Assembly (NCBI GenBank): GCA_017651645.1
Contig: JAGCCO010000039.1
Coordinates: 1-44,886 of the forward strand
DNA: 44,886 nt
Direction of reading: 5' to 3'
Source: Bacteroidales bacterium
GTDB lineage: Bacteria > Bacteroidota > Bacteroidia > Bacteroidales > F082
In this document: piece by piece, positions 15,584 to 24,295 of the stretch
Position numbering within the stretch: position 1 is the first letter of the stretch
Layout of the letters: each line of letters starts with the position of its first letter
Position numbers and translations under genes: made by a program
The notes under the pieces: generated by a model
Told to the model about the DNA's origin: nothing
Seen by the model: the letters and a program-made list of their open reading frames with translations, nothing else
Databases searched by the model: none

Positions 15584-15636
15584 CTACATTCTTTGTAAAA
15601 AGAACAACTTTTTTAATATACACCGTTCTTATTTTG

Positions 15637-15644
15637 TACCTTTG
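15637..15644 (+). promoter_or_regulatory. Promoter -7 box of lysS
   Basis: TACCTTTG matches TAnnTTTG. The surrounding 21 bases (15629-15649) are identical to those around the promoter of the M23 peptidase gene at 43525-43545. The leader to ATG 15668 would be about 17 bases. Confidence 0.75.
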
Positions 15645-15667
15645 CACCCAAAATAAACGCATCTATT

Positions 15668-17380
15668 ATGCTTAGCGAACAGGAACAAATCAGAAGAAAT
15701 TCGTTGGCCGAACTCTATAAGCTCGGCATCAACCCGTATCCGCAGGCCGCGTTCCCCGTGAGCGTGTTCACCACGGACATCCTCAACCAATTTGACGACA
15801 ACAACCCCGACCAATTCCAAGAGGTGACCCTCGCTGGCCGTATCATGAGCCGCCGCATCATGGGCGCCGCCTCGTTCTGCGAGCTGCAGGACTCGAAAGG
15901 CCGCATCCAACTCTATGTGAAGCGCGACGAAATCTGTCCTGGCGAGGACAAAACCTTATATAACACCGTGTTCAAACGCCTGCTCGACATCGGCGACTTC
16001 ATCGGCGTAAAGGGCTTCGCCTTCCGCACGCAGATGGGCGAGATTTCGGTGCATGTCAAGGAGCTGACGGTGCTGAGCAAGTCGCTGAGGCCGCTGCCCA
16101 TCGTCAAGGAGAAGGACGGCGTGAAATACGACGAATTCAACGACCCCGAGTTGCGCTACCGTATGCGTTATGTTGACCTCGTGGTGAACGACCGCGTGAA
16201 GGATATCTTCATCACCCGCACCCGCATCATCGACAGTATCCGTCGTTTCTTCAACGAGAGCGGTTACCTCGAGGTGGAAACACCTGTGTTGCAGGCCATC
16301 CCCGGCGGTGCCACGGCGCGTCCTTTTATCACACACCACAACGCCTTGGACATCCCCATGTACCTCCGCATTGCTGATGAGCTTTACCTGAAGCGCCTCA
16401 TTGTGGGCGGCTTCGAGGGCGTCTACGAGTTCTCGCGTAACTTCCGCAACGAGGGCATGGACCGTACCCATAACCCCGAGTTCACAGGCCTGGAAATCTA
16501 CGTGGCCTACAAGGATTACCTCTGGATGATGGACTATACCGAGGCCATGATTGAACGCGCCGTCACGGAGGTGTTAGGCACCGACACCGTGAAAGTGGGC
16601 GACAACGAAATCTGCTTCAAGCGTCCCTTCAAGCGCATCACCATGATTGACTCCATCAAGGAGAAGACGGGTATTGACATCACCGGCATGGACGAGGCCC
16701 AGCTGCGCGATGTGTGCAAGCAACTCGGCATCGAGGTGGACGAAACGATGGGCAAGGGCAAACTGATTGACGAAATCTTCGGCGAGAAGTGCGAAGGCAC
16801 CTACATCCAACCGACGTTCATCACCGACTATCCAGTCGAGATGTCGCCGCTTTGCAAGCGTCACCGTAACAACCCTGAGCTGACCGAGCGCTTCGAGCTG
16901 ATGGTCAACGGTAAGGAATTGGCCAACGCTTATACCGAATTGAATGACCCCATCGACCAACGCGCCCGTTTCGAGGAACAAATGAAGTTGGCAGGCCGTG
17001 GCGACGACGAAGCTATGGTCATCGACAACGACTTTCTGCGCGCGTTGGAGTATGGTATGCCCCCGACCTCCGGCATGGGCATCGGCATCGACCGTTTCGT
17101 GATGCTGCTCACGGGTCAGACCACCATCCAAGAGGTGCTGCTGTTCCCAATGATGCGTCCCGAAAAGGTGATCAAGAATGCCACCAAAGAAGACTTCATG
17201 GCACTAGGCATGGCCGAAACTTGGGCGACTTTGTTGCTCACCAACGGCTACAATACCATCGAGCAGCTGAAGGCTGAGAAGCCTTCTGCCTTGCGTGAGA
17301 AGCTCAACGGATTACGTAAGAAGAATAAACTCGACATACCCGCTTTGCAGCTGGAGGATGTCGAGGCTTGGATGAAGTAA
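15668..17380 (+). CDS. lysS: Lysine--tRNA ligase (class II)
   Basis: 570 residues. An N-terminal OB-fold anticodon-binding domain (about 45-160, with [14 protein letters not shown] and [18 protein letters not shown]) is followed by the class II catalytic core. Motif 1 surrounds [20 protein letters not shown], motif 2 is [18 protein letters not shown] and motif 3 is [17 protein letters not shown]. It charges tRNA-Lys in the cytoplasm. A C-terminal extension of about 65 residues, beyond the usual end of E. coli LysS, contains a helical segment ([20 protein letters not shown]) and appears typical of Bacteroidota. It converges tail-to-tail with nadD with no spacer. Confidence 0.97.
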   Translation: MLSEQEQIRRNSLAELYKLGINPYPQAAFPVSVFTTDILNQFDDNNPDQFQEVTLAGRIMSRRIMGAASFCELQDSKGRIQLYVKRDEICPGEDKTLYNTVFKRLLDIGDFIGVKGFAFRTQMGEISVHVKELTVLSKSLRPLPIVKEKDGVKYDEFNDPELRYRMRYVDLVVNDRVKDIFITRTRIIDSIRRFFNESGYLEVETPVLQAIPGGATARPFITHHNALDIPMYLRIADELYLKRLIVGGFEGVYEFSRNFRNEGMDRTHNPEFTGLEIYVAYKDYLWMMDYTEAMIERAVTEVLGTDTVKVGDNEICFKRPFKRITMIDSIKEKTGIDITGMDEAQLRDVCKQLGIEVDETMGKGKLIDEIFGEKCEGTYIQPTFITDYPVEMSPLCKRHRNNPELTERFELMVNGKELANAYTELNDPIDQRARFEEQMKLAGRGDDEAMVIDNDFLRALEYGMPPTSGMGIGIDRFVMLLTGQTTIQEVLLFPMMRPEKVIKNATKEDFMALGMAETWATLLLTNGYNTIEQLKAEKPSALREKLNGLRKKNKLDIPALQLEDVEAWMK

Positions 17381-17956
17381 TTATTCATAAAAACGGTGTT
17401 GTTTCATGTAAAGGAAAGCCTTTTCCGGCATGAAATGTCGGACATCGCGTCCTTCCTTGATGCATTGGCGGATGAAGGTGGAGGAAATCTCCAAGATGGG
17501 GGTTTTCAGTACCGAGACCGAGGGATAATTAATGAGTTCTCCACCATCGTATCCTTCGCGGGGGAACACCAAAAGTTCGTAGTTGTCAAGGATTTTCTGG
17601 TATTCGCGCCAGTTCTTCAAGTTTTGTAGGCTGTCCATTCCGCAGATGAAAACGAACTTGCAGTCGGGATTCTGCTCTGAGAGTGTAGTCAAAGTATTGA
17701 TGGTATAGGAAGGTGTGGGCAGGTGCATCTCAATGTCGCTGACGTAAAAGCGAGGGTCACCGTCGAGGGCAAGCCGCACCATCTCAAGACGCTCATCGTC
17801 ATCCAACAACTCATCCTTTTTCTTCAAAGGATTTTGTGGCGTAACTACAAACCACAATTCGTCCAAGTCGGAGAATTCGACCAAATAATTGGCCAACATA
17901 ATGTGGCCGTGATGGATCGGATTGAACGAGCCGGAGTAAATACCTACTTTTTTCAT
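17381..17956 (-). CDS. nadD: Nicotinate-nucleotide adenylyltransferase
   Basis: 191 residues. The nucleotidyltransferase motif GIYSGSFNPIHHGHIMLA is at the N-terminus and carries the (H/T)xGH-type signature. CGMDSLQNLKNW and the C-terminal ISSTFIRQ complete the family pattern (SST/S-x-x-R). It joins nicotinate mononucleotide with ATP to form deamido-NAD in the cytoplasm. It is the last gene of a minus-strand run: the gmk stop lies 4 bases upstream of its start. Length is normal for NadD. Confidence 0.96.
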   Translation of the reverse strand: MKKVGIYSGSFNPIHHGHIMLANYLVEFSDLDELWFVVTPQNPLKKKDELLDDDERLEMVRLALDGDPRFYVSDIEMHLPTPSYTINTLTTLSEQNPDCKFVFICGMDSLQNLKNWREYQKILDNYELLVFPREGYDGGELINYPSVSVLKTPILEISSTFIRQCIKEGRDVRHFMPEKAFLYMKQHRFYE

Positions 17957-17960
17957 GGCC

Positions 17961-18560
17961 TTAAAAGTCCAAATCGGGGCGGTTGGTCTCGGGGGTGTTC
18001 AGGAACGCTGTAACCACCTCGAGAATCTCGCGTTTGGCAGTCTCAAGGTCGTCGTTGATGATGGTCCGGTCGAACTTGCCTTGGGCGAACTCGGTCTCCC
18101 ACTCAGCCTTGGACACGCGGTTCTCGATTTCCTCCATCGAGTCAGTGCCACGCTTGATGAGTCTCTCGCGCAACACCTCCACCGACGGGGCTTGGATGAA
18201 GACCGAAAGCGCTTGGTCGCCATAGTGCTTCTTGATGTTCACGCCGCCACAAACGTCCACATCGAAGGCCACATGCTTGCCCTCTTCCTGCATCTGAGCC
18301 ACAACCGAAAGCAACGTGCCATAGCAACGACCGGGATAGACCTCCTCCCATTCGAGGAACTCGCCGTTTTCGACGCGTTGCTTGAATTCGTCCATCGAGA
18401 GGAAATAGTATTCGCGGCCGTTCACTTCCTCGCCACGGGGTGGACGGGTGGTGGCTGAGACAGAGAAAGCCATCTCCGGGATGTTGGCCATGACATGGTT
18501 CAACAAAGTGGTCTTGCCCGATCCTGACGGGGCGCTGAAGATTAGAAGTTTACCTTTCAT
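17961..18560 (-). CDS. gmk: Guanylate kinase
   Basis: 199 residues. The P-loop SAPSGSGKTTLLNHVM is at about 9-24. The GMP-binding region follows as FSVSATTRPPRGEEVNGREY, then EWEEVYPGRCYGT, as in canonical Gmk. It phosphorylates GMP or dGMP to the diphosphate. It lies 1 base after the yicC stop and 4 bases before nadD, so the three are co-transcribed. The yicC-gmk pairing is widespread in bacteria. Confidence 0.97.
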   Translation of the reverse strand: MKGKLLIFSAPSGSGKTTLLNHVMANIPEMAFSVSATTRPPRGEEVNGREYYFLSMDEFKQRVENGEFLEWEEVYPGRCYGTLLSVVAQMQEEGKHVAFDVDVCGGVNIKKHYGDQALSVFIQAPSVEVLRERLIKRGTDSMEEIENRVSKAEWETEFAQGKFDRTIINDDLETAKREILEVVTAFLNTPETNRPDLDF

Positions 18561-18561
18561 G

Positions 18562-19434
18562 TTATAGAATATTACACACCTGTTCCTTGATTTTTTCTAA
18601 TTCGTCCTTCATCTTGACGACGAGTTTCTGTATGTTCACCTCATTGGCCTTCGAGCCGAGGGTGTTGATTTCGCGGCCCATCTCCTGACTGATGAAACCG
18701 AGTTTCTTGCCTGCCTGGTCATCGTCGCAGCTTTCGTTGAAATAGTTGCAATGCTGACGCAGCCGCACCTTCTCCTCGGTGATGTCCAGCTTCTCAAGAT
18801 AATAGATCAGTTCCTGTTCAAAGCGGTTCTCGTCGTATTGTCCTGAAGTGGTCAAATCGCTGAGGTTTTTCGTGATGCGTTGTTTGATGATCTCATGACG
18901 GCTCTTTTCATAGGGTTCCACCTGACCGAGCAGGTCGAGGATAAGCTCCACGCGGTGCAGCAGGTCTTTTTTCAAGGTGTTGCCTTCCTGGATGCGGAAG
19001 CCATCGACGATGTCAAGGGCCTGATCGAGGGTCTCGTTCACTTTTTCGACAAAGGCCTCGTCATAATTCTCGGCAGGGACATTGAAGATGCCCGGCATCC
19101 TGAAGAGGATAGTCGCCAAATCGTTGGCGGGAGCAATGCCCAGTTCGTTTGAGATGACCTCAATCTGATCTTTGTAGGCTTTCACGATGTCCTGGTCGAT
19201 ATGGTAGGTCTGGGTCAAGTCGGTGTCGGTGATGGTGATGACCACATCTACCTTACCGCGCTGTAATTTGGCACCGATTCTATTGCGGAAATCCAACTCT
19301 GCCGAACGCAATTCGTTGGGCAGTTTCACTTGAAGATCCAGCTGTTTGCTGTTGAGGGTCTTAATCTCAACTGAGATTTTCTTTGCGTTATAGGTTTGTT
19401 CGGCAATGCCGTAACCTGTCATCGAACGAATCAT
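18562..19434 (-). CDS. yicC: YicC family endoribonuclease
   Basis: 290 residues. The family start MIRSMTGYGIAEQ is present, followed by VEIKTLNSKQLDLQVKLP (the conserved E-x-(R/K)-(S/T)-(V/L)-N-x-(R/K)-x-L-D block). The family end is EMGREINTLGSKANEVNIQK. YicC proteins are metal-dependent endoribonucleases implicated in small-RNA turnover in E. coli. It sits 1 base before gmk, the usual neighbour. Length is normal for the family. No separate promoter box was seen in the 27 bases upstream, so it is probably transcribed from the lipoprotein gene promoters. Confidence 0.94.
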   Translation of the reverse strand: MIRSMTGYGIAEQTYNAKKISVEIKTLNSKQLDLQVKLPNELRSAELDFRNRIGAKLQRGKVDVVITITDTDLTQTYHIDQDIVKAYKDQIEVISNELGIAPANDLATILFRMPGIFNVPAENYDEAFVEKVNETLDQALDIVDGFRIQEGNTLKKDLLHRVELILDLLGQVEPYEKSRHEIIKQRITKNLSDLTTSGQYDENRFEQELIYYLEKLDITEEKVRLRQHCNYFNESCDDDQAGKKLGFISQEMGREINTLGSKANEVNIQKLVVKMKDELEKIKEQVCNIL

Positions 19435-19461
19435 GCAGTTGTGTTTTGAAAAACGGGAAAA

Positions 19462-20514
19462 TCAATGCTCGACAAATCCCCAAGGTTTGCCGTAAAGGTC
19501 GCGCATTGTACTAGCCGAAATGGCCACATCCTTTACGAGGTGGACTCTTGAAGAGAACACGCCAAAGCCGCCGTTGATATTGGTGTAGTCGGGAACGGTT
19601 TGGGAATAGCCCGTCTGTGAGTTCACCTGGATGTAATTATATAGTTCGTCGCCTCCAGCGGTTAAGAAAATACGCATGGGGTGTGAATTGTCGAAATAAC
19701 GGACCACATTGGGATGGGCAGGATACAAGACCGTGTCGGCGCCGATAGCTTCTTCCAACAGGTTGAACAACGTGTTTTCACCATAATTCACCACAAATGA
19801 CAGGTCTTCGCTGGTCAGATTTTCGATGCTTTTGGCGCCAAATGAATAGGTCACCTCTTTGTCGGTCAGCGGGCCTCCGTTGACGGATTCCTGATAATAG
19901 AACGTCATCTTAGCATCGTAGAAAACGGCATTTTGGGCAACGGTGAATTTGAGCTTCTTGACGTTGTCGCTCGGCTTGGCGGCGAAAGCGAGCGTAGAAG
20001 TAACAATCTTGAAGTCTTCTCCGCCCACAAGGTTTGTCTCCGCCGTGCAGGTGTCATCTCCCTTGAAGACGAAGAGCTTGTATTTGTATTTGGAATCGAC
20101 ATTGTTGTTAAGGAACTTATCTCTCTCACAGGTGTAATAAGCTTTCTGGTCGGGGGCGTAGAAAACGCCTTCCATTTTGTCATGAATGGTTATCGTATCC
20201 AACATCAATGTATCGCCTGTAGGGGTGTAAGTGCCACCATAGGCCTCCTTGTATTCAACAATATAAGCTTTCAACTTACCTGGATAGTTGCACGAATCGG
20301 CGATGAGAGCCACTTGGGTGGCGTTGATAGGACTCTCGTTACTGCCCGAGAAGGCCCGGTTGATCCGAATGAAATTGGTGTCCTGTGAGGCGTCAAGCAA
20401 GCCGTAAATGACAGGAATGTCCTTATAGTCGGCATAAAGTTCAACTTTGGTGCTGCAGGCATTGAAACAAACCAGACCGGCGAGCAGCGAAAGGGAGAAA
20501 AACAGTTTCTTCAT
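19462..20514 (-). CDS. Putative lipoprotein, paralogue 1 of a tandem pair
   Basis: 350 residues. The N-terminal hydrophobic segment ends in CFNACSTKVE, a relaxed Bacteroidota-style lipobox with Cys about 20. The mature start CSTKVELYADYKDIPVIYGL is shared almost word for word with the upstream paralogue, as are DTNFIRINRAF, VALIADSCNYP, EGVFYAPDQ and the end INGGFGVFSSR. The general plan (early ligand-like segment, beta-rich body, late N-G-G-x-G-x-F block) is reminiscent of DUF4249 outer-membrane-associated lipoproteins, but I am not certain of the family. Likely exported and lipid-anchored; function unknown. Its own -7 box lies at 20538-20545. Confidence 0.78.
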   Translation of the reverse strand: MKKLFFSLSLLAGLVCFNACSTKVELYADYKDIPVIYGLLDASQDTNFIRINRAFSGSNESPINATQVALIADSCNYPGKLKAYIVEYKEAYGGTYTPTGDTLMLDTITIHDKMEGVFYAPDQKAYYTCERDKFLNNNVDSKYKYKLFVFKGDDTCTAETNLVGGEDFKIVTSTLAFAAKPSDNVKKLKFTVAQNAVFYDAKMTFYYQESVNGGPLTDKEVTYSFGAKSIENLTSEDLSFVVNYGENTLFNLLEEAIGADTVLYPAHPNVVRYFDNSHPMRIFLTAGGDELYNYIQVNSQTGYSQTVPDYTNINGGFGVFSSRVHLVKDVAISASTMRDLYGKPWGFVEH

Positions 20515-20537
20515 CGTTCAAATCGTTTTAGAATCCG

Positions 20538-20545
20538 CAAAAATA
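20538..20545 (-). promoter_or_regulatory. Promoter -7 box of lipoprotein paralogue 1 (and yicC-gmk-nadD)
   Basis: Minus strand TATTTTTG, 23 bases upstream of ATG 20514. No intrinsic terminator was seen between this gene and yicC. Confidence 0.65.
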
Positions 20546-20579
20546 GCAATTTTTCCGAAAGCATCGTTTATTTTGTGAA

Positions 20580-21632
20580 TTATTGTTCCTTGAAGCCCCA
20601 TGACGAGATGCCGAATAGCTCTCGTTTGGTGTTGGCTGAAAGCTTCGCCACCGTTTCAATTTTAGTGCGCGATGAAAAGAGACCATAGCCGCCTTCGATA
20701 TTGGTATATGTTGTGACAAGTGATGTGGGGCTTTCCGCTTGGGCTTGATTGGCAAGATAATAGATGCTCAACTCTTCGCCGCCTGCACTGATGGTGATGA
20801 TGAAATCATCGATGTAGCGAACCACATCAGGATGGTTGGCATTGACGATGGTGTCTCCGCCGATGGCGTTGGCGAGGGTGTTGAACAACCAATTCATGGA
20901 GTATTCTTGCTTATAGGTATTACCTACTACGTGAGCATATTCGCTGAGGCTTTTTGTCCCAAATGAGCGGCTGATGTTTTTGCACTTCATTTCTTGTCCG
21001 GACCGTTGCTCGCGGTAATTGAACTGCATTGTGATTTCGTAAAGGGGAGCCATGCCGTCGGCCCTGAAATAGATGCTTCCCACTGCCTCAGTGGGAGCGA
21101 CTTGAAACTTCACACCACCTGTCATAATGGCAAATTCCTCATTGCCGACTATACTGGTCAGGGCCGTGACCGTGTCGCCATCGGGTTTGAGCACGACAAG
21201 ACGGTACTTGTATCTGTTATCTTCCGAACCCGTATTGAAGGGCTCTGTTGTGTAATAGATAGTCTGGTCCGGTGCATAAAAAGTACCTTCTTCCTTGTTG
21301 TGTAGGGTTATCGTATCAAGCAACATCACACGTCCCGTGGGCTCATAAGCTCCGCCATGGGTGTTTTTCAATTCTATGATTCGGGCGTCGAGTTTTACGG
21401 GATAGTTGCACGAATCAGCAATCAGCGCCACTTCATTGGCATTAATTGGGTTGTCGTTGGTGCCGCAAAAGGCACGGGTGATCTTGACAAAATTAGTGTC
21501 CGCTCTCGGATTGAGCATGGCGTAAATAATAGGGACATCTTTGTATTCTGCATAGAGGTCCACCTTGGTGCTGCATGTGTTAAAAACAAGGATGAAGCAA
21601 GATAAAACAAGAATAAAACGTATGTTTTTCAC
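20580..21632 (-). CDS. Putative lipoprotein, paralogue 2 of a tandem pair (GTG start)
   Basis: 350 residues when started at GTG 21632, exactly the same length as its downstream paralogue. The frame is open to an ATG at 21683, but the promoter -7 box at 21657-21664 lies inside that extension, so the GTG is the likely start. The hydrophobic N-terminus ends in LVFNTCSTKVD with the lipid-acceptor Cys. Shared blocks with paralogue 1 include CSTKVDLYAEYKDVPIIYAM, DTNFVKITRAF, NANEVALIADSCNYP, GTFYAPDQ and NIEGGYGLFSSRT. Function unknown, possibly DUF4249-like. It is divergent from the PNGase F-like operon, with 108 bases between the start codons. Confidence 0.78.
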   Translation of the reverse strand: MKNIRFILVLSCFILVFNTCSTKVDLYAEYKDVPIIYAMLNPRADTNFVKITRAFCGTNDNPINANEVALIADSCNYPVKLDARIIELKNTHGGAYEPTGRVMLLDTITLHNKEEGTFYAPDQTIYYTTEPFNTGSEDNRYKYRLVVLKPDGDTVTALTSIVGNEEFAIMTGGVKFQVAPTEAVGSIYFRADGMAPLYEITMQFNYREQRSGQEMKCKNISRSFGTKSLSEYAHVVGNTYKQEYSMNWLFNTLANAIGGDTIVNANHPDVVRYIDDFIITISAGGEELSIYYLANQAQAESPTSLVTTYTNIEGGYGLFSSRTKIETVAKLSANTKRELFGISSWGFKEQ

Positions 21633-21656
21633 GTTGGATTGGTTTTTTATGTGCTG

Positions 21657-21664
21657 CAAAAATA
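21657..21664 (-). promoter_or_regulatory. Promoter -7 box of lipoprotein paralogue 2
   Basis: Minus strand TATTTTTG; the leader to GTG 21632 is about 18 bases. It decides the start codon of the gene. Confidence 0.65.
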
Positions 21665-21708
21665 CCGATTTTTTTCTATTCATACAGGAATGTTTTGCGA
21701 TTATTATT

Positions 21709-21716
21709 TATTTTTG
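21709..21716 (+). promoter_or_regulatory. Promoter -7 box of the PNGase F-like operon
   Basis: TATTTTTG matches TAnnTTTG; TTTG at 21694-21697 is only 11 bases upstream, too close for a standard -33 box. Leader to ATG 21741 about 18 bases. Confidence 0.62.
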
Positions 21717-21740
21717 TCCACAAATTAATACCAATTACAA

Positions 21741-24284
21741 ATGAAAAAGACCACTTTACTCACATTATTCTGTCTATTGGCCTTCACGATGACGGCTCAA
21801 GTGGAATACCTCTACGACTTCAACAGCCTCACTGAAGGCTCACAAAACTTCAACGGCCAGGACGGCTGGGTGACGCATTACCAGACCGCTACCTCTTCGC
21901 AGGACTTCGATGTCAGCTACGTGTGTGGCTCCGACATGGCTCCCGATGAGAGCCTCGCCATCTGGTACCCATACGGCGGTTCGGGTGTGGGACGCACGGC
22001 TACGCGCAAGGCTTCGTCCAATTTCAACTTTAGCTTCCAGCAAGGCGGCATCATGGATCTTGAAATCGACATGAACCGCACTTGGTGGGGTTCCTTCTTC
22101 GGTGTGGGTCTCGACGGTGACGGCGATGGACACATCCTGCCCGGCATGACCGACCCCGACGGTGGCGTCTATCTCTTCATCAAGAGCCAAGGCGACAGTG
22201 GCCATGCCCGAGTTCACCTGCCCGATGGCAGCAACATCCCCTTCGACTACGAGGAAGGCGGCTGGACCCGTTACAAGATGTCGTTCGACTTCACGGCCTA
22301 CGATGGCGCAGGTGCTGTGACGGTGTTCGTCAAGCCTGGCTGTGAGGGCGAATGGATCCAGATGGCGGGCTGCACCAATGTCTGCATGAACCTCACCCCC
22401 GGCAGCGGCGATGTGAATGACTATCAAGTATGGGACGGTCTTTTCTTCCATTCCCAAGGTGGCACGGGCGGCTTCGACAACCTCCTTGTGCGTCAGCAAC
22501 CTGACGGCAACGCCCAGCTCATTGAGATGGCCGACATTCCCAACCAGTTGATTTTCAATGATCCGATTACTCTGGAAGCTACTGCCTCTTCGGGACTACC
22601 TGTCTCGTTCGAGATGATGGAAGGTCCCGCTACCATCAATGGCAACATCCTGACCTTGACGGGTGAGACGGGCGTCGTGAAGCTGAAAGCCACCCAAGCC
22701 GGCGATGCCAACTGGCTGCCTGCCCCCGATGTGGTGAAGAGCTTCGAGGTGGTCGACCCCTATGCCTACGAACCTGAGGTGAAGATCCGTCGTCCATACG
22801 ATGGTACTAAGGTCTATTTGGATGAAATACATCCTGTTATGATTGTCGTATCGGCTTATATTGAACATGCTGAAGCCATTAAGTTCACTGACATCAAAGC
22901 AAGTGTGGGTGGACAAGACATCGCTTTGCAGACCGAATACCCCGACAATCCTGAAAACGGCTATTACTATGGTTTCTGGTCACCTTCTGGCTTTGGCGAC
23001 TTCGACATGACCGTCAGTGTCACCCAAAGCGGCGATAAGACGACCACTTTCACCAACCATTTCGAAGTGACCAACAACATCGACAACCACTTGGATGTGG
23101 TCACACTTAATGGTGACCTCGTCTGTGACCCGACCCATCATAGTGCCAAGGGTGACTATGTGTTGCCTACACATGTGGGCGCGTTCAAAGAGATTCTGGC
23201 TCATTACGACCACAACTGCGTGAACGGCAACTGCGACCCATACGATCGCGTGGGAGGCATGAAAGTGCGCAATTATCGAGGCGAGTGGGTGGAGCTGTTC
23301 CGCTACATCACTCCTTTCGGCGTGCAGTGTGAAGACGATGTGGACGTAAGCGATTATACCACCCTGTTGCAAGGCTTAGTTGAGATTGAGTTTTACATGG
23401 AGTCGTGGAGTGGCTCGGGTTACAATCCCAACCTCATCTTCAGCTTCACCAAAGGCACGCCCGACTACCTGTATGCCGATGTGGATGAGATTTGGTTTGG
23501 CATTTATGCCTTCGGTGACTATGCCAATCAGCAGCCTGTGCCGGTAGTAAACTACCCCTTCAGTGAGAATGCCCAGGCAGCCAAGTTGAAGCTGACTACC
23601 ACGGGCCACAACTGGAGCAGCGGCACCAACAACACCAACAACACGGGCAACGCCGCTGAATTTTATGAAGCCACGCACCATATTTTGGTGAACGGACAGA
23701 ACAAATACGATCAGCATTTGTGGCGCACATGTAGCCCCAACCCAGCGGGCTGCCAGCCCCAAAACGGCACCTGGGCGTACAACCGCAGTGGATGGTGTCC
23801 GGGCAGCATCGGCATGGTGTGGGACTATGACTTGACGGAATACCTCGCTGCCGGACAAGCCGAGCTGTTCTACCAGTTCGACCCGACCTACCTCGACCTC
23901 TGCCATCCCAACCACCCCGACTGCGTTGACGGCGTGACCTGCACCGAGTGTGCCGCGCCAGATAACCCAGTGCTGCGTGTGGCGGGCAAGGTGATTACCT
24001 ACAGCAACGATGAAGACTTGTTGGTAAGTGTCCATGAAGCCCATGCCGAATCGGCTTTCACGGCTGAGGTTTATCCCAATCCTGCTAAGAATCAGTTCAC
24101 TATCCGCACCGATTACGAAAAGGGTGCCGTAAGTGTGATGGTGCTCAACATGCAGGGGCAGATGGTGGCCACTTTCATTGTGGAAGGCCAGCGCACCATT
24201 GATGTGAGCCGTTGGCCGGCAGGCATCTACACTGTGCAGATGCTAGGTGGCATTGTAGTTACAAAGAAATTAGTAATCAATTAA
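21741..24284 (+). CDS. Secreted PNGase F-like glycoamidase with T9SS sorting domain, paralogue 1
   Basis: 847 residues. A signal peptide is cut after Ala19, leaving Gln20. Residues about 25-255 form a beta-sandwich with DFNSLTEG and WDGLFF; an Ig-like segment (about 262-340) and a further beta domain (346-445) follow. Residues about 450-755 match both domains of peptide-N-glycosidase F, with CDPYDRVGGMKV, FRYITPFGV, GTPDYLYADV, NAAEFYEATHH and NGTWAYNRSGWCPG. By alignment with the Elizabethkingia enzyme, catalytic Asp60, Glu118 and Glu206 correspond to Asp502, Glu554 and Glu640, all present. The end (about 775-847, VYPNPAKNQFTIRT to GGIVVTKKLVIN) is a type A T9SS sorting domain. Probable role: removing N-glycans from host or dietary glycoproteins outside the cell. 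Confidence 0.9.
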   Translation: MKKTTLLTLFCLLAFTMTAQVEYLYDFNSLTEGSQNFNGQDGWVTHYQTATSSQDFDVSYVCGSDMAPDESLAIWYPYGGSGVGRTATRKASSNFNFSFQQGGIMDLEIDMNRTWWGSFFGVGLDGDGDGHILPGMTDPDGGVYLFIKSQGDSGHARVHLPDGSNIPFDYEEGGWTRYKMSFDFTAYDGAGAVTVFVKPGCEGEWIQMAGCTNVCMNLTPGSGDVNDYQVWDGLFFHSQGGTGGFDNLLVRQQPDGNAQLIEMADIPNQLIFNDPITLEATASSGLPVSFEMMEGPATINGNILTLTGETGVVKLKATQAGDANWLPAPDVVKSFEVVDPYAYEPEVKIRRPYDGTKVYLDEIHPVMIVVSAYIEHAEAIKFTDIKASVGGQDIALQTEYPDNPENGYYYGFWSPSGFGDFDMTVSVTQSGDKTTTFTNHFEVTNNIDNHLDVVTLNGDLVCDPTHHSAKGDYVLPTHVGAFKEILAHYDHNCVNGNCDPYDRVGGMKVRNYRGEWVELFRYITPFGVQCEDDVDVSDYTTLLQGLVEIEFYMESWSGSGYNPNLIFSFTKGTPDYLYADVDEIWFGIYAFGDYANQQPVPVVNYPFSENAQAAKLKLTTTGHNWSSGTNNTNNTGNAAEFYEATHHILVNGQNKYDQHLWRTCSPNPAGCQPQNGTWAYNRSGWCPGSIGMVWDYDLTEYLAAGQAELFYQFDPTYLDLCHPNHPDCVDGVTCTECAAPDNPVLRVAGKVITYSNDEDLLVSVHEAHAESAFTAEVYPNPAKNQFTIRTDYEKGAVSVMVLNMQGQMVATFIVEGQRTIDVSRWPAGIYTVQMLGGIVVTKKLVIN

Positions 24285-24295
24285 ATACCAACACA

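Noticed and set aside
21633..21683. ATG 21683 as start of lipoprotein paralogue 2
   Set aside because: A TATTTTTG promoter box lies inside the extension, and the GTG start makes both paralogues exactly 350 residues with equivalent signal sequences.
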